DNA from: Siphonobacter sp. BAB-5405
GTDB lineage: Bacteria > Bacteroidota > Bacteroidia > Cytophagales > Spirosomataceae
Assembly: GCF_002872335.1 (NCBI RefSeq)
Contig: NZ_NJAG01000013.1
Location: 193,232 to 257,231, forward strand
Direction of reading: 5' to 3'
DNA: 64,000 nucleotides
The notes under the pieces are model-generated. The model had not been told where the DNA came from. It ran no database searches and was given only the letters and a program-made list of their open reading frames with translations. Of this stretch, positions 53,359 to 62,182 are shown in pieces (positions within the stretch are counted from its first letter, which is position 1; the number at the start of each line of letters is the position of its first letter). A program made the translations under genes and the position numbers.

Positions 53359-54651
53359 TCACTCGCTCATCCAGTCGGGTGTGATTCTACCGTAGAGGTC
53401 TTTGACGGAACCAAAACCAATGACATCCTGCATAGGTGGGTTCTCGGAAACTTCAGCTCCCCGCATGACTTTTCGAGACCCGTGTTTATCGCGAAGTTCG
53501 TAGTATACTTTCCGGAGTTTATCCTTTCGCACGTTGTCTTCAAACAACTGATACTGCACCAACTGATCGGGAATAAACTGGTGTACGCCAATTCCGAGGG
53601 CTACCAATCCGGAATTGAACAGCGACTCGGAGGAGTGATTCCACTGGGCCTTGGTTTGAGCCCGTTTCAGTACCAGATTAAATAAAGCGACCCCATCCTG
53701 CACGGGCGTTTGAAATTGCATATCATCCTGATAGGTTCGGCCTTCCTCGTATTTAGCCCAGAAATGGGCCGTTTTACAGAAGACACTTTGCTGTACCATC
53801 CGACGCTCCAGGGTCTGGCAAAGCATAAACAGAATCTGCTGCAAGATCTCAGGCGACCGCCGCTGGCTGCGTGAGAGCTGCCGCATGGCCTGCATGCTCT
53901 TGTAAGCAGAAGTGTACTCGGTATCAACTTCGTAGAAATTAAGTCGTAGATGCCAGTGCCAGCCTACAATACTGCGACACGCCGCCCGCAAAAACTCCGG
54001 ATCCGCGTAGCGAAGCTGGAGGGGCGTTTCGATCCCGGCCTTTTGCAAACGTTGGGACATGCCGTGACCGATACCGGGTAAATCCGTCAGTTCAAGCTGA
54101 CTGAGAATTAAATCAATGTTACCAGGAGAAATAACCGTTAGTCCATTCGGCTTGATTAAATCCGAACCCAGTTTGGCCAGAAATGCATTAGGGGCAATGC
54201 CAATCGAACACTGTAGATAATCGCCTACTTCCTGATGAATGGCTTTTTTAATGGCCCGGGCCACGGGTTCGAGATCGTGGTAAATGAGTCGGTGATTACT
54301 TAAAATGACAATGGCTTCGTCGATACTCCGGGGGATGACCTGATCCGAAAACCGGCGTAGGATCTGCATGATCTTCGTGTGGTAGTCACGGTACTTGTCC
54401 GGCGTAGTCGTGAGCGGCACTAGCTCCGGACACAGGCGTACGGCTTCATTCAATCGCATCCCTAACTTAATCCCACGTTTTTTCGCCTCGATCGAGGGAG
54501 CAATGACACAGCCGTATTGGCCCGTATACACGCATACCGCCACAGGTCGTCCCCGCAGGTAGAAATTGTCCTGCTGTTCACAACTGGCAAAAAAACTGTT
54601 CATATCCACGAACAGTACGGCCGCTCCAGGAGGTATACTGAATTCGTTCAT
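53359..54651 (-). CDS. Y-family DNA polymerase
   Basis: Translesion polymerase of 430 residues. Palm motifs are FVDMNSFFASCEQ (first metal Asp) and RSIDEAIV (catalytic Asp-Glu; canonical members have YSIDEA, so Tyr is replaced by Arg). Then fingers (GCVIAPSIEAKKRGIKLGM), the helix-hairpin-helix LTDLPGIGHGMSQRL, and the little-finger domain. The size is close to UmuC/DinB. No imuA, dnaE2, umuD or lexA gene is adjacent. Role in damage tolerance by family knowledge. Confidence 0.87.
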   Translation of the reverse strand: MNEFSIPPGAAVLFVDMNSFFASCEQQDNFYLRGRPVAVCVYTGQYGCVIAPSIEAKKRGIKLGMRLNEAVRLCPELVPLTTTPDKYRDYHTKIMQILRRFSDQVIPRSIDEAIVILSNHRLIYHDLEPVARAIKKAIHQEVGDYLQCSIGIAPNAFLAKLGSDLIKPNGLTVISPGNIDLILSQLELTDLPGIGHGMSQRLQKAGIETPLQLRYADPEFLRAACRSIVGWHWHLRLNFYEVDTEYTSAYKSMQAMRQLSRSQRRSPEILQQILFMLCQTLERRMVQQSVFCKTAHFWAKYEEGRTYQDDMQFQTPVQDGVALFNLVLKRAQTKAQWNHSSESLFNSGLVALGIGVHQFIPDQLVQYQLFEDNVRKDKLRKVYYELRDKHGSRKVMRGAEVSENPPMQDVIGFGSVKDLYGRITPDWMSE

Positions 54652-54850
54652 GGACTCAAATTCAGTACTTTATGATTAAAAAAACAAGTGTTTTGGATAA
54701 ATTTTAAAGCCAAAACAGAGCTTTTAAAAATCTATTGAATGAAAAATATATACATTTTGTATACTTTGTCTGGTTTTATTATACAGATTTAGGAATTTTT
54801 GACAGCCTTCTTGTGCCTCTAATTAGTCGATCGACAAACCGATTTCAATA

Positions 54851-54880
54851 AAAAAGGTCGCCCGAATAAGCGACCTTTTT
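54851..54880 (-). terminator. terminator of the isomerase-like gene
   Basis: Perfect 11-bp stem (54851-54861 with 54870-54880), 8-nt loop, A/T-rich both sides; 19 nt past the stop codon. Confidence 0.85.
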
Positions 54881-54898
54881 CTTTATTGAAACTTAATT

Positions 54899-55819
54899 TT
54901 ATACCGTAAAATTATCAGCCCATTTATAGGCTTCAATCAATTTCTTCTCGCCTTCCGCTCCACCTACGGAAATGCCGTGTTCCATACCGAAAATGAAATC
55001 CCGGTTGGTTGCCTTCATTTTTTTATAGATGTGCTTGAAGATATTCTGATAATTTATTTCTCCGGAACCGGGTTCGTTCCGGCCGGGGTTGTCGCCCATC
55101 TGGAAGTACCCGATTTCATTCCACGCCCAGTCGATGTGCGGAATGATATGGCCTTCGTTTTTCTGCATGTGGTAAATGTCAAACAGAATTTTGCAGGAAG
55201 GACTATTCACAGCCCGGCAGATTTCATACGTCTGGTCGGAAGTTCGCAGGTACAGATCGGGCGTATCGCTCAAGGGTTCCAGTACCATAATCAATCCGTG
55301 CGGTTCGAGCATTTCGGCTCCCCGACGCAGGGCATCAATTACGTTACCGGTCTGAATACCGATGGGGAGATTCCGCTGAAAATCGCCTGGTACTACGGTC
55401 GTGTATTTCGTACGGCAACGCTTGGCTACTTCAATGGCATTCTGACAACCCTTCAGGAAAATATCCAGGTGTTCTTTCTTACCCGCAGCCAGGGTGTTGG
55501 CTCCATTGCCCCCTTTGTGCAGGACAAACACGCCCATTTCCATACCCAGCTTATTCAGCAAATCACCCATTTTGGTTTGCTCTTCGGCAGATCGACCTGT
55601 CATCCCGTTATCTTCCAAAGCCCTGAAGCCCTGGTCGGCCATAAATTCAATCTGCTTGTATAGGTCTTTACCGCCCAGGTTATCGAACATCCCTAAGTGC
55701 GGGGCGTATCTGAGCTTAAACGTGTTTTTTGGGGGGGCAGCAGTTACCCGCGATAAACCGCCTAAAGCTGCCACTCCGGCGGCGGCAGATAAATTCTTAA
55801 CGAACGTTCGACGTAGCAT
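54899..55819 (-). CDS. sugar phosphate isomerase/epimerase (hydroxypyruvate isomerase-like), exported
   Basis: Xylose-isomerase-like TIM barrel of 306 residues. The N-terminus MLRRTFVKNLSAAAGVAALGG is a twin-arginine-type signal, so the protein is probably periplasmic. Metal-site residues appear in MVLEPLSDTP (Glu), ILFDIYHMQ (Asp, His), FQMGDNPGRNEPG and FGMEHGIS (Glu), in the order of hydroxypyruvate isomerases. The substrate is unknown. Monocistronic with a strong terminator. Confidence 0.87.
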   Translation of the reverse strand: MLRRTFVKNLSAAAGVAALGGLSRVTAAPPKNTFKLRYAPHLGMFDNLGGKDLYKQIEFMADQGFRALEDNGMTGRSAEEQTKMGDLLNKLGMEMGVFVLHKGGNGANTLAAGKKEHLDIFLKGCQNAIEVAKRCRTKYTTVVPGDFQRNLPIGIQTGNVIDALRRGAEMLEPHGLIMVLEPLSDTPDLYLRTSDQTYEICRAVNSPSCKILFDIYHMQKNEGHIIPHIDWAWNEIGYFQMGDNPGRNEPGSGEINYQNIFKHIYKKMKATNRDFIFGMEHGISVGGAEGEKKLIEAYKWADNFTV

Positions 55820-56476
55820 GTCTTGTAGTTAGAGGCATTGATTACTCGCAAAAAAACGAAACCCTGACCGCAACTAAAACATTCGGGTGACTTTTCGGAA
55901 AAGAATTTAACGGCTATCGGATCGATTGCAGAACTTTTACTACTTCTTACAGGCTTGCAACAAACGATCAGTGAAACGTTTGGCAGAAGGATGCTACGAC
56001 ATCCATTTGTTTTGTAATCACCGAGCCAGAACTTAAGAAAAGAGAAAATAAATTCTTGTTTAGTAGAGGAATACCAGTGACTTACAGAATTTATAGCAGA
56101 TCTTTATTACTTCTATACAATTTTTACCGTATGTATTAGTTCGGTTAGGTAAGGCCCTAATACGATGCATGATGATAACTGATTTTCGATCTGCCATTGG
56201 TGTACAGGAATAAAAATGAAGGAAATGGAGCTGCCTTATTTTATTCCTGTTTCCCTCGCAGACTCAGTAATCATTTTATCTGCCCAACCAACCTTTTTGA
56301 AGTACAAACTACAAGTGTTTACAAGAAAGTACCTATTTTTGAGGTTGTTGTCTTAGAGAAGAGGCCTATACTATGGAACCAAAGAGACGTTCTCGCCGTT
56401 TTCTAATAATGCTATAAATGATCATTCACCTTCGCCATTGATGCAAAAGTAGTTTCACCAACCAAACGAACACTCA
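55820..56476. other. long intergenic region, 657 nt
   Basis: AT-rich spacer between divergent genes. A 69-codon open frame (56197-56406) has no protein-like pattern and contains an 11-bp hairpin (56205-56215 with 56239-56249), so I do not call it. I see no RNA gene and no confident promoter. Confidence 0.5.
56205..56249. repeat. 11-bp inverted repeat in the long spacer
   Basis: CAGGAATAAAA and its complement at 56239-56249, 23-nt loop. Could end an unseen small transcript. Confidence 0.35.
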
Positions 56477-57256
56477 ATGAACAAGTCCCTAACGTTAGTG
56501 GCCGTTACGGCCATCGTACTTGCGTTATCCTTTGGATTTATCAACCCGTTTTCCTCGTTTACTACTGAAAAGAAAGCTCCTGTTGTCACTACTAAACCCC
56601 TAAATCCCGATCAGGAGTGGGTTAGTTTATATGACTCGTTACAATTACAATCCCTGGGCTTATCCTCTGAAGCTTTTCATTATGCCTGGCATGGTTTCCA
56701 GCAAATGAAACTGGAACATCCCGTAGTAGCCATTGCCGATTTTAGCCAGTCTTCCCGTAACAAACGGTTATACGTAATTGACTTGTTAAAAAAGAAACTG
56801 ATTTATAATACGTACGTGGCTCATGGCATGAATTCGGGTCAGGAATTCGCTCAGCGTTTTTCTAATAACGATTCATCGCACCAATCCAGCCTGGGCTTTT
56901 ACAAAACCATGGGTACATACCAGGGTAAACATGGCCTTTCGCTGAAACTCGAAGGCCTTGAAAAAGGTATCAATGACCACGTTTACAGTCGGGCTATTGT
57001 AATGCACGGAGCTGATTACGTAAGCGAAGCTTTCATCAAACAAACGGGCCGACTGGGCCGTAGTCAGGGTTGTCCTGCCGTTTCGTACGCCGATCATAAG
57101 ATTTTGATCAACTTGTTGAAAGGCGGAGCGGGCTTGTTTCTGTATTCCAATAATGCAGATTACCTGAAACAATCCCAACTCCTGACGGGCGTTCATCAGA
57201 CGGATCAACGAGCTGAAATTGCTTCTGATTTATCCCATCCGTATACGTCATTGTAG
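56477..57256 (+). CDS. L,D-transpeptidase catalytic domain protein (YkuD_2 type)
   Basis: Exported peptidoglycan-modifying enzyme of 259 residues; N-terminal signal/anchor (LTLVAVTAIVLALSFGFI). The catalytic region has His in VMHGADYVSE and the nucleophile Cys in RSQGCPAVS, as in the murein L,D-transpeptidase family with a serine-glycine-cysteine-proline motif. Probably forms or edits 3-3 cross-links. Its last 52 nt overlap the convergent end of a second, differently built L,D-transpeptidase gene. Confidence 0.9.
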   Translation: MNKSLTLVAVTAIVLALSFGFINPFSSFTTEKKAPVVTTKPLNPDQEWVSLYDSLQLQSLGLSSEAFHYAWHGFQQMKLEHPVVAIADFSQSSRNKRLYVIDLLKKKLIYNTYVAHGMNSGQEFAQRFSNNDSSHQSSLGFYKTMGTYQGKHGLSLKLEGLEKGINDHVYSRAIVMHGADYVSEAFIKQTGRLGRSQGCPAVSYADHKILINLLKGGAGLFLYSNNADYLKQSQLLTGVHQTDQRAEIASDLSHPYTSL

Positions 57257-58410
57257 TATACCAACTGTCCTTTATCGTTGATATCCGCTCCCAAGTACAA
57301 CAGGAAAACGGGTACTTTAGGTGATAAGGCATAGTACGTCGGAGGTAACGCTTCTGCTCCCGTTTCATCGAGTGAATCGCTCTCCAAAAGTTGCTTTCCA
57401 GCCATAAAATTGGCTAAATCCGTTGGTCGTTGCACCCGAACGCAACCATGACTCCGCCAGCGTTGCTCTTTGGCAAACAGGTAGCGGGCATTGGTATCGT
57501 GCAGGTAAATGGCCAGCGGATTTTTCAGTTCTACTTTCAGTAATCCCAGTGAATTATCCGCACCCGTATCCTGACGGAGGCGGTACGGAAACCGATCTAC
57601 GGATAGGGATTGCCAGTCAACCGACTCTGGATCTACGGTATTTCCTTTTTTATCAATAACCTCGATATTGTTGTTATCCAGGAAGGCTACGTTGTTCTGA
57701 ATCTTGGGCAGCATTTCTTTCACGGCAATGCTTCGGGGTACATTCCAGTACGGGTGCGTAATAACCTGCGTAGCGTACGTGTCCATGGGCGGCGTTGCTT
57801 TGTCTTTCTTACCCGCTACGACCCGCATTTGCAGGGCTTCCTTACCGTTTGCATCCATTCCCACCAGATAGGCCCCTCGAATGTTAACCAGTACTAATCG
57901 GGAAGCGTCTTTAGCCTGACGATGTATCCAGCGATACGCGTTCATAGATTCCGCCACCAACTGAGCACTATCCGACTTGCTTTGCTCGGTCATTAATCGG
58001 GTGTATTCCTTTTTTAACTGCTGGTAAGCCGGATAACCTGGCTCCAGTGATTTCAGGGCATCTTCCACAGCAACGCCCTGTACAATGCTCCAGCCCGCCG
58101 TACGAACGGCTGCTGAATCAATAGGTTGTACCTGCTCAACGTGTTTGATGTATTTGGGTTTATGACCAAAGCCAATTTCTGCCAGCAAGCTGAACGTTGA
58201 ACTCTCGGGTGAATCAAAGGCATCAGTTTTGATACCGTTTTGCCGGGCATATTGCAGAATCTGATCGTGTACTTCCTGATCACTTAGTTCTTGATTCAGG
58301 GCTTCATCAGTACGTTCCGAAGCCTGATTGTATTTTTTCTTACAGGAAACTAAGTTTAAAATCAGGATGCAAATGATCAAGGGTAGGCTAATTCGCAGCA
58401 GTCTTTTCAT
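57205..58410 (-). CDS. L,D-transpeptidase, YcbB-like lipoprotein
   Basis: 401 residues from the ATG at 58410; lipoprotein signal with lipobox NLVSC. Residues about 60-190 are a helical scaffold-like domain, then the YkuD domain (VLVNIRGAYLVGM, MRVVAGKKDKATPPM, YWNVPRSIAVKEMLP) with catalytic RSHGCVRVQ (His-Gly-Cys-x-Arg). Lacks an obvious LysM or peptidoglycan-binding domain. Resembles YcbB/LdtD proteins but shorter. Tail-to-tail with the other L,D-transpeptidase gene, overlapping by 52 nt. Confidence 0.9.
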   Translation of the reverse strand: MKRLLRISLPLIICILILNLVSCKKKYNQASERTDEALNQELSDQEVHDQILQYARQNGIKTDAFDSPESSTFSLLAEIGFGHKPKYIKHVEQVQPIDSAAVRTAGWSIVQGVAVEDALKSLEPGYPAYQQLKKEYTRLMTEQSKSDSAQLVAESMNAYRWIHRQAKDASRLVLVNIRGAYLVGMDANGKEALQMRVVAGKKDKATPPMDTYATQVITHPYWNVPRSIAVKEMLPKIQNNVAFLDNNNIEVIDKKGNTVDPESVDWQSLSVDRFPYRLRQDTGADNSLGLLKVELKNPLAIYLHDTNARYLFAKEQRWRSHGCVRVQRPTDLANFMAGKQLLESDSLDETGAEALPPTYYALSPKVPVFLLYLGADINDKGQLVYYNDVYGWDKSEAISAR

Positions 58411-58560
58411 AGCTCTCATAAACAATGTTCAATAGAAGTTTATGAAATAGTTATGCTAACCCCTTACTCGTCCTTGTCTATTGACAATCAGAGCTATTTC
58501 ACTAAAAAGTAATTAATCTTCGTAGATTTTTTTCCCCAACACCCCTTACTAAAACGATTT

Positions 58561-59526
58561 TCAGGATTCTACCGATACGGGATGTATCTGGTGATAGAGT
58601 TGGGTAACGCGGGTTCGAAGCTCCTCCTGCAAGGAAGCCGGACTGAGAATCCGGGCTTTTTCAGCAAACAGTAGAAACCAGCGGACAAACATATCAGGCC
58701 AGGCTGAAACAAAGGTCATTTCAACCCATGCACCCCGGTCGATTTGTTCAACAAATCCGTACACGAATTTTTGTCGGTCTATGTACTTCAATACGTCCCG
58801 GTCTACTTCAATTACGATGGTATGCAGCTTTCGCTGAGCGGTAATTTTATTCAGATATTCTTTCAATACCGGATGCTCGGTACTAAAGGGCAGCGTAGTG
58901 GGCTGTACGGACAGGAGGCGATCGACACGGAAATCGCGGTAATCATTCCGTAAGCGACAGAATGCGATGACATGCCAGTGGTCATAGGCAAAGAAAATAC
59001 CAATGGGCTCGATGATTCGTTGCGTAGGGGCTTCTGTACCAAAAGCCTGGTACTGTACGTGCAGGCAACGTTGCTCGGTAATACTTTTTAAGATAGGACT
59101 TAGAAAAGCGTTATCGGTTTCTTCCAGAAAGGGCGAAGACGTCTGACGAATTTCAATATGCTGCTCCATGTGTTCCAGCAGCGACTTTTCGGCAGATTTC
59201 AGTACGGACCGCACCTTATACATGGCCGATCGGTAACTCTCCCGAATGGACTGGTCCGTCAGCTTATCTACCAGCTTTTCGGCGGTTAGGAAAGCCATGG
59301 CTTCCTCTTTCGTAAACATGACTGGCGGCAGACGGTATCCATCCATGATGGAGTAACCCACACCCGCCTCGCCTAAGATGGGTACCCCCGCTTCGCACAA
59401 GGTACTGATGTCACGGTAAACGGTGCGGAGGCTAATACCAAAACGTTCGGCAATGTCCTGGGCTTTTACAATGCGGCGGGATTGCAACTGAATCAGAATG
59501 GCCGTTACACGGTCGATACGGTTCAT
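58561..59526 (-). CDS. HTH/WYL-domain transcriptional regulator (YafY-like)
   Basis: 321-residue DNA-binding protein: DeoR-type winged helix at residues 1-60 (AQDIAERFGISLRTVYRDISTLCEAGVPI), a helical linker, WYL domain (RIIEPIGIFFAYDHWHVIAFCRLRNDYRDFRVDRL) and the WCX C-terminus (VEMTFVSAWPDMFVRWFLLF). Such proteins sense small ligands or nucleic acids. It follows DUF1697 and monooxygenase genes on the same strand but is cut off by a terminator. Confidence 0.9.
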   Translation of the reverse strand: MNRIDRVTAILIQLQSRRIVKAQDIAERFGISLRTVYRDISTLCEAGVPILGEAGVGYSIMDGYRLPPVMFTKEEAMAFLTAEKLVDKLTDQSIRESYRSAMYKVRSVLKSAEKSLLEHMEQHIEIRQTSSPFLEETDNAFLSPILKSITEQRCLHVQYQAFGTEAPTQRIIEPIGIFFAYDHWHVIAFCRLRNDYRDFRVDRLLSVQPTTLPFSTEHPVLKEYLNKITAQRKLHTIVIEVDRDVLKYIDRQKFVYGFVEQIDRGAWVEMTFVSAWPDMFVRWFLLFAEKARILSPASLQEELRTRVTQLYHQIHPVSVES

Positions 59527-59553
59527 GACAACAAAGGGGCTTGGCTGAAAAAA

Positions 59554-59582
59554 AAAGGATTGATTCGATGAACCAATCCTTT
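59554..59582 (-). terminator. terminator of the DUF1697 gene
   Basis: 9-bp stem (59554-59562 with 59574-59582), 11-nt loop, followed on the minus strand by a run of nine T. Confidence 0.85.
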
Positions 59583-59627
59583 ACTCAAAGATACTATCCT
59601 CCGCTGAATCCCGATGGAAGAAACCCT

Positions 59628-60164
59628 TTATTCCTGCATGAGCCGAACGAGTTCGTTTATCGTCCGCCAGTTGCGGGTGGTAGCGGTTACTTTCAGTTTC
59701 GTTTCAAAAAAGGCATTCGATAGCTTCGTATTGCCGTAACCTTTGGGGCAGCTCAGATACACCTCCCGATCTAGAAGTTGGAACCATTCCGGCTGTAGGT
59801 CAAGCTGCTGTAACGCTTCAATCCGGGCTGGATCAGGCTGCTTAGCCAGGAACGTTACATACCAGGAAGGCGAGGCTTCTGAACCTGGGAAAGGCTTCCT
59901 GACTATTACCTCTTGCATTTCTTCCAGGGTACGTAATATTACCGACACCTGAAAACCGTACTTCTCCGAAATCTTCTGCTGGATACCCTCAATCAGGGTA
60001 TCACGGTTTGTTTCACGCGTTTCAAAGATGACGTTTCCGCTTTGGACGTACGTTCGCACTTCGCTCAGCGATAGTTCTTCGTACAGAGCTTTTAATTCCT
60101 TCATCGGAATCTTCTTCTGTCCGCTTACATTAATTCCTCTGAGCAACGAAACAAAGAGAAACAT
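59628..60164 (-). CDS. DUF1697 family protein
   Basis: 178 residues. Family pattern: opening FLFVSLLRGINVSGQKKIPMKEL, then SEVRTYVQSGNVIFE and the C-terminal YGNTKLSNAFFETKLKVTATTRNWRTI. Function not known. Its ATG shares one base with the stop codon of the monooxygenase gene (TAATG), so the two are translationally coupled. Confidence 0.9.
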   Translation of the reverse strand: MFLFVSLLRGINVSGQKKIPMKELKALYEELSLSEVRTYVQSGNVIFETRETNRDTLIEGIQQKISEKYGFQVSVILRTLEEMQEVIVRKPFPGSEASPSWYVTFLAKQPDPARIEALQQLDLQPEWFQLLDREVYLSCPKGYGNTKLSNAFFETKLKVTATTRNWRTINELVRLMQE

Positions 60165-60469
60165 TACGCATGGGGCATTTTAGCAGCCAGTACATTCACC
60201 TGCTCAATGATTGGAGGGCCCGCCAGCAGTTCGGCAGCGTTGGCAACCAGGGCCTCAGCAATCTCACCCGATAAGTGTGCCTGGCGACCTCTTTCGTGCG
60301 GAAACGTATCAAAAATACCAAAGGTCGAAGGGCTAATTTGAATAGCGTACCAACTAATGGTTTCCGTTTCTTCCTCCGCTAAATGTAAAGCCGCCTGAAT
60401 AAATTCAGCGACTTCCTGCTCTTTTCCGGGCTTTGCTTCCAGGCGTACTAACAAGGCAACATTTACCAT
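60164..60469 (-). CDS. antibiotic biosynthesis monooxygenase (ABM)-domain protein
   Basis: 101-residue dimeric alpha/beta-barrel type protein: VNVALLVRLEAKPGKEQEVAEFI at the start, IFDTFPHERGRQAHL in the middle and VNVLAAKMPHA at the end. Related to small cofactor-free quinol monooxygenases (YgiN-like). Substrate unknown. First gene of a pair with DUF1697. Confidence 0.87.
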   Translation of the reverse strand: MVNVALLVRLEAKPGKEQEVAEFIQAALHLAEEETETISWYAIQISPSTFGIFDTFPHERGRQAHLSGEIAEALVANAAELLAGPPIIEQVNVLAAKMPHA

Positions 60470-60768
60470 AATAAATCGACGATAGTGTTATACTAATGAT
60501 AGTGACTAGCACAAATAACTTAAATAATTAGCAGTTTTTATCGGAACGTTTAAATTTTTAAGTCTATACGTTGCAGAAAATTGCTTAACCCATTCCGTGC
60601 TTTTCTTTTCACCCATCTATCCGAAGTTCTACATGTAGTTGTTTGCCAAAGCTCTGTATGGAACTACTCTTCGTATTGGTCCGGCGTTTGGCCATCTTTC
60701 ATTTTTATATCTGCCTGAATCCCCGTATTTTCCGGCCAGTCGACTCGTTCATTAATCCCTTCGCTCTC

Positions 60769-62055
60769 TTGACTTCCATTTCAAAACGCAGGCTCAAGGC
60801 CATCTTTGGCGGTTCCGTTGGTAATTTGGTGGAATGGTATGACTGGTATACCTATTCAGCTTTTGCCCTCTACTTTTCATCGTCCTTTTTCCCTTCCGAC
60901 GATCCTACCGCCCAACTGCTTAATACGGCAGGGATTTTTGCCATTGGCTTTCTGATGCGGCCCATTGGCGGCTGGCTATTCGGTACGCTGGCCGATCGCG
61001 TGGGACGCAAACGCTCCATGACGCTTTCGGTGTTACTGATGTCGCTGGGTTCGCTTCTCATTGCGGCCACTCCGACCTACCGGCAAATCGGCCTGCTGGC
61101 TCCGGCTCTGCTCGTCCTGGCCCGCTTGCTTCAGGGCCTTAGCGTAGGTGGCGAATATGGCGTATCGGCCACCTACCTCAGCGAAATGGCTACGGCCCAG
61201 CGACGGGGCTTTTATTCCAGTTTTCAGTACGTTACCCTGATTGGCGGTCAACTGATGGCTCTGGGTATTCAGTTGATTCTACAAAAGCTTTTACTCATGG
61301 AAGAACAAATCCATGACTGGGGCTGGCGTATTCCCTTTGTAATTGGAGCCCTGCTTTCAGTTATTGCTCTGTACCTGCGGCGGCATCTGGATGAAACCCG
61401 GGCTTTTGAAGAAGCGTCGCCCCAACGGAAAAAAGGGAGCATCGGCGAATTACTGCGGCATCCCAAAGCGGTCCTGACCGTCGTTGGACTCACGCTGGGC
61501 GGTACGCTGGCTTTTTACACCTATACCACGTACATGCAGAAATTTCTGGTCAATACCGTGCATTTGAGCAAGGGTGAATCAACGCTGATTTCTTTTCTCT
61601 CCCTAGCCATTTTTGCGTTGCTCCAACCCCTCTTTGGCCTGCTGTCCGATCACATAGGTCGTCGGCCACTCCTGTTAGGTTTTGGTGTACTGGGTACGCT
61701 CGGTACAGTACCGTTGCTTACAGCTTTAAGTCATGCTTCGGGACCATGGGAAGCTTTCGTCCTTCTACTGATAGCCCTGGTCATTGTCAGTGGATATACG
61801 AGCATCAACGCCGTCGTGAAGGCGGAGCTGTTTCCCGCGGAAATTCGGGCTCTGGGCGTGGGCTTACCCTACGCACTGACGGTCGCTATATTCGGCGGCA
61901 CCGCCGAATACATTGCCTTGCTTTTTAAAAACCTGGGTCACGAATCCTACTTCTACTGGTACATTACCGGGGCCGTTTTTACTTCACTGCTGGTGTACGT
62001 CTTTATGAAAGACACCAAATACACGTCCAAGCTGAACGCCGAAACGGATGGCTAG
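60769..62055 (+). CDS. MFS transporter, metabolite:H+ symporter (KgtP-like)
   Basis: Twelve-helix carrier of about 428 residues. MHS family motifs: AIFGGSVGNLVEWYDWYTYS in TM1, GTLADRVGRKRSM in loop 2-3, RLLQGLSVGGEYG in TM4 and LSDHIGRRPLL in loop 8-9. Relatives import dicarboxylates or 2-oxoglutarate. The start is uncertain: the frame is open back to 60643 (TTG) with an ATG at 60658, but that extension is unlike the family. The TTG at 60769 gives the usual length and is preferred. Confidence 0.85.
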   Translation: MTSISKRRLKAIFGGSVGNLVEWYDWYTYSAFALYFSSSFFPSDDPTAQLLNTAGIFAIGFLMRPIGGWLFGTLADRVGRKRSMTLSVLLMSLGSLLIAATPTYRQIGLLAPALLVLARLLQGLSVGGEYGVSATYLSEMATAQRRGFYSSFQYVTLIGGQLMALGIQLILQKLLLMEEQIHDWGWRIPFVIGALLSVIALYLRRHLDETRAFEEASPQRKKGSIGELLRHPKAVLTVVGLTLGGTLAFYTYTTYMQKFLVNTVHLSKGESTLISFLSLAIFALLQPLFGLLSDHIGRRPLLLGFGVLGTLGTVPLLTALSHASGPWEAFVLLLIALVIVSGYTSINAVVKAELFPAEIRALGVGLPYALTVAIFGGTAEYIALLFKNLGHESYFYWYITGAVFTSLLVYVFMKDTKYTSKLNAETDG

Positions 62056-62182
62056 TGTGATTTGATCCAAGTTGAGTCCGTAACCATTCCAGAGCAAAAA
62101 TCACGTACAGATTCCATTCTTCGTCTTTTAAACGTAAGCGGCAACTAGGATTGCCGTAGTACTTCACTTTTCCCATCAAACC

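Noticed and set aside
56197..56406. 69-codon open frame in the long intergenic region
   Set aside because: Irregular composition, contains a hairpin, no start context or family pattern.
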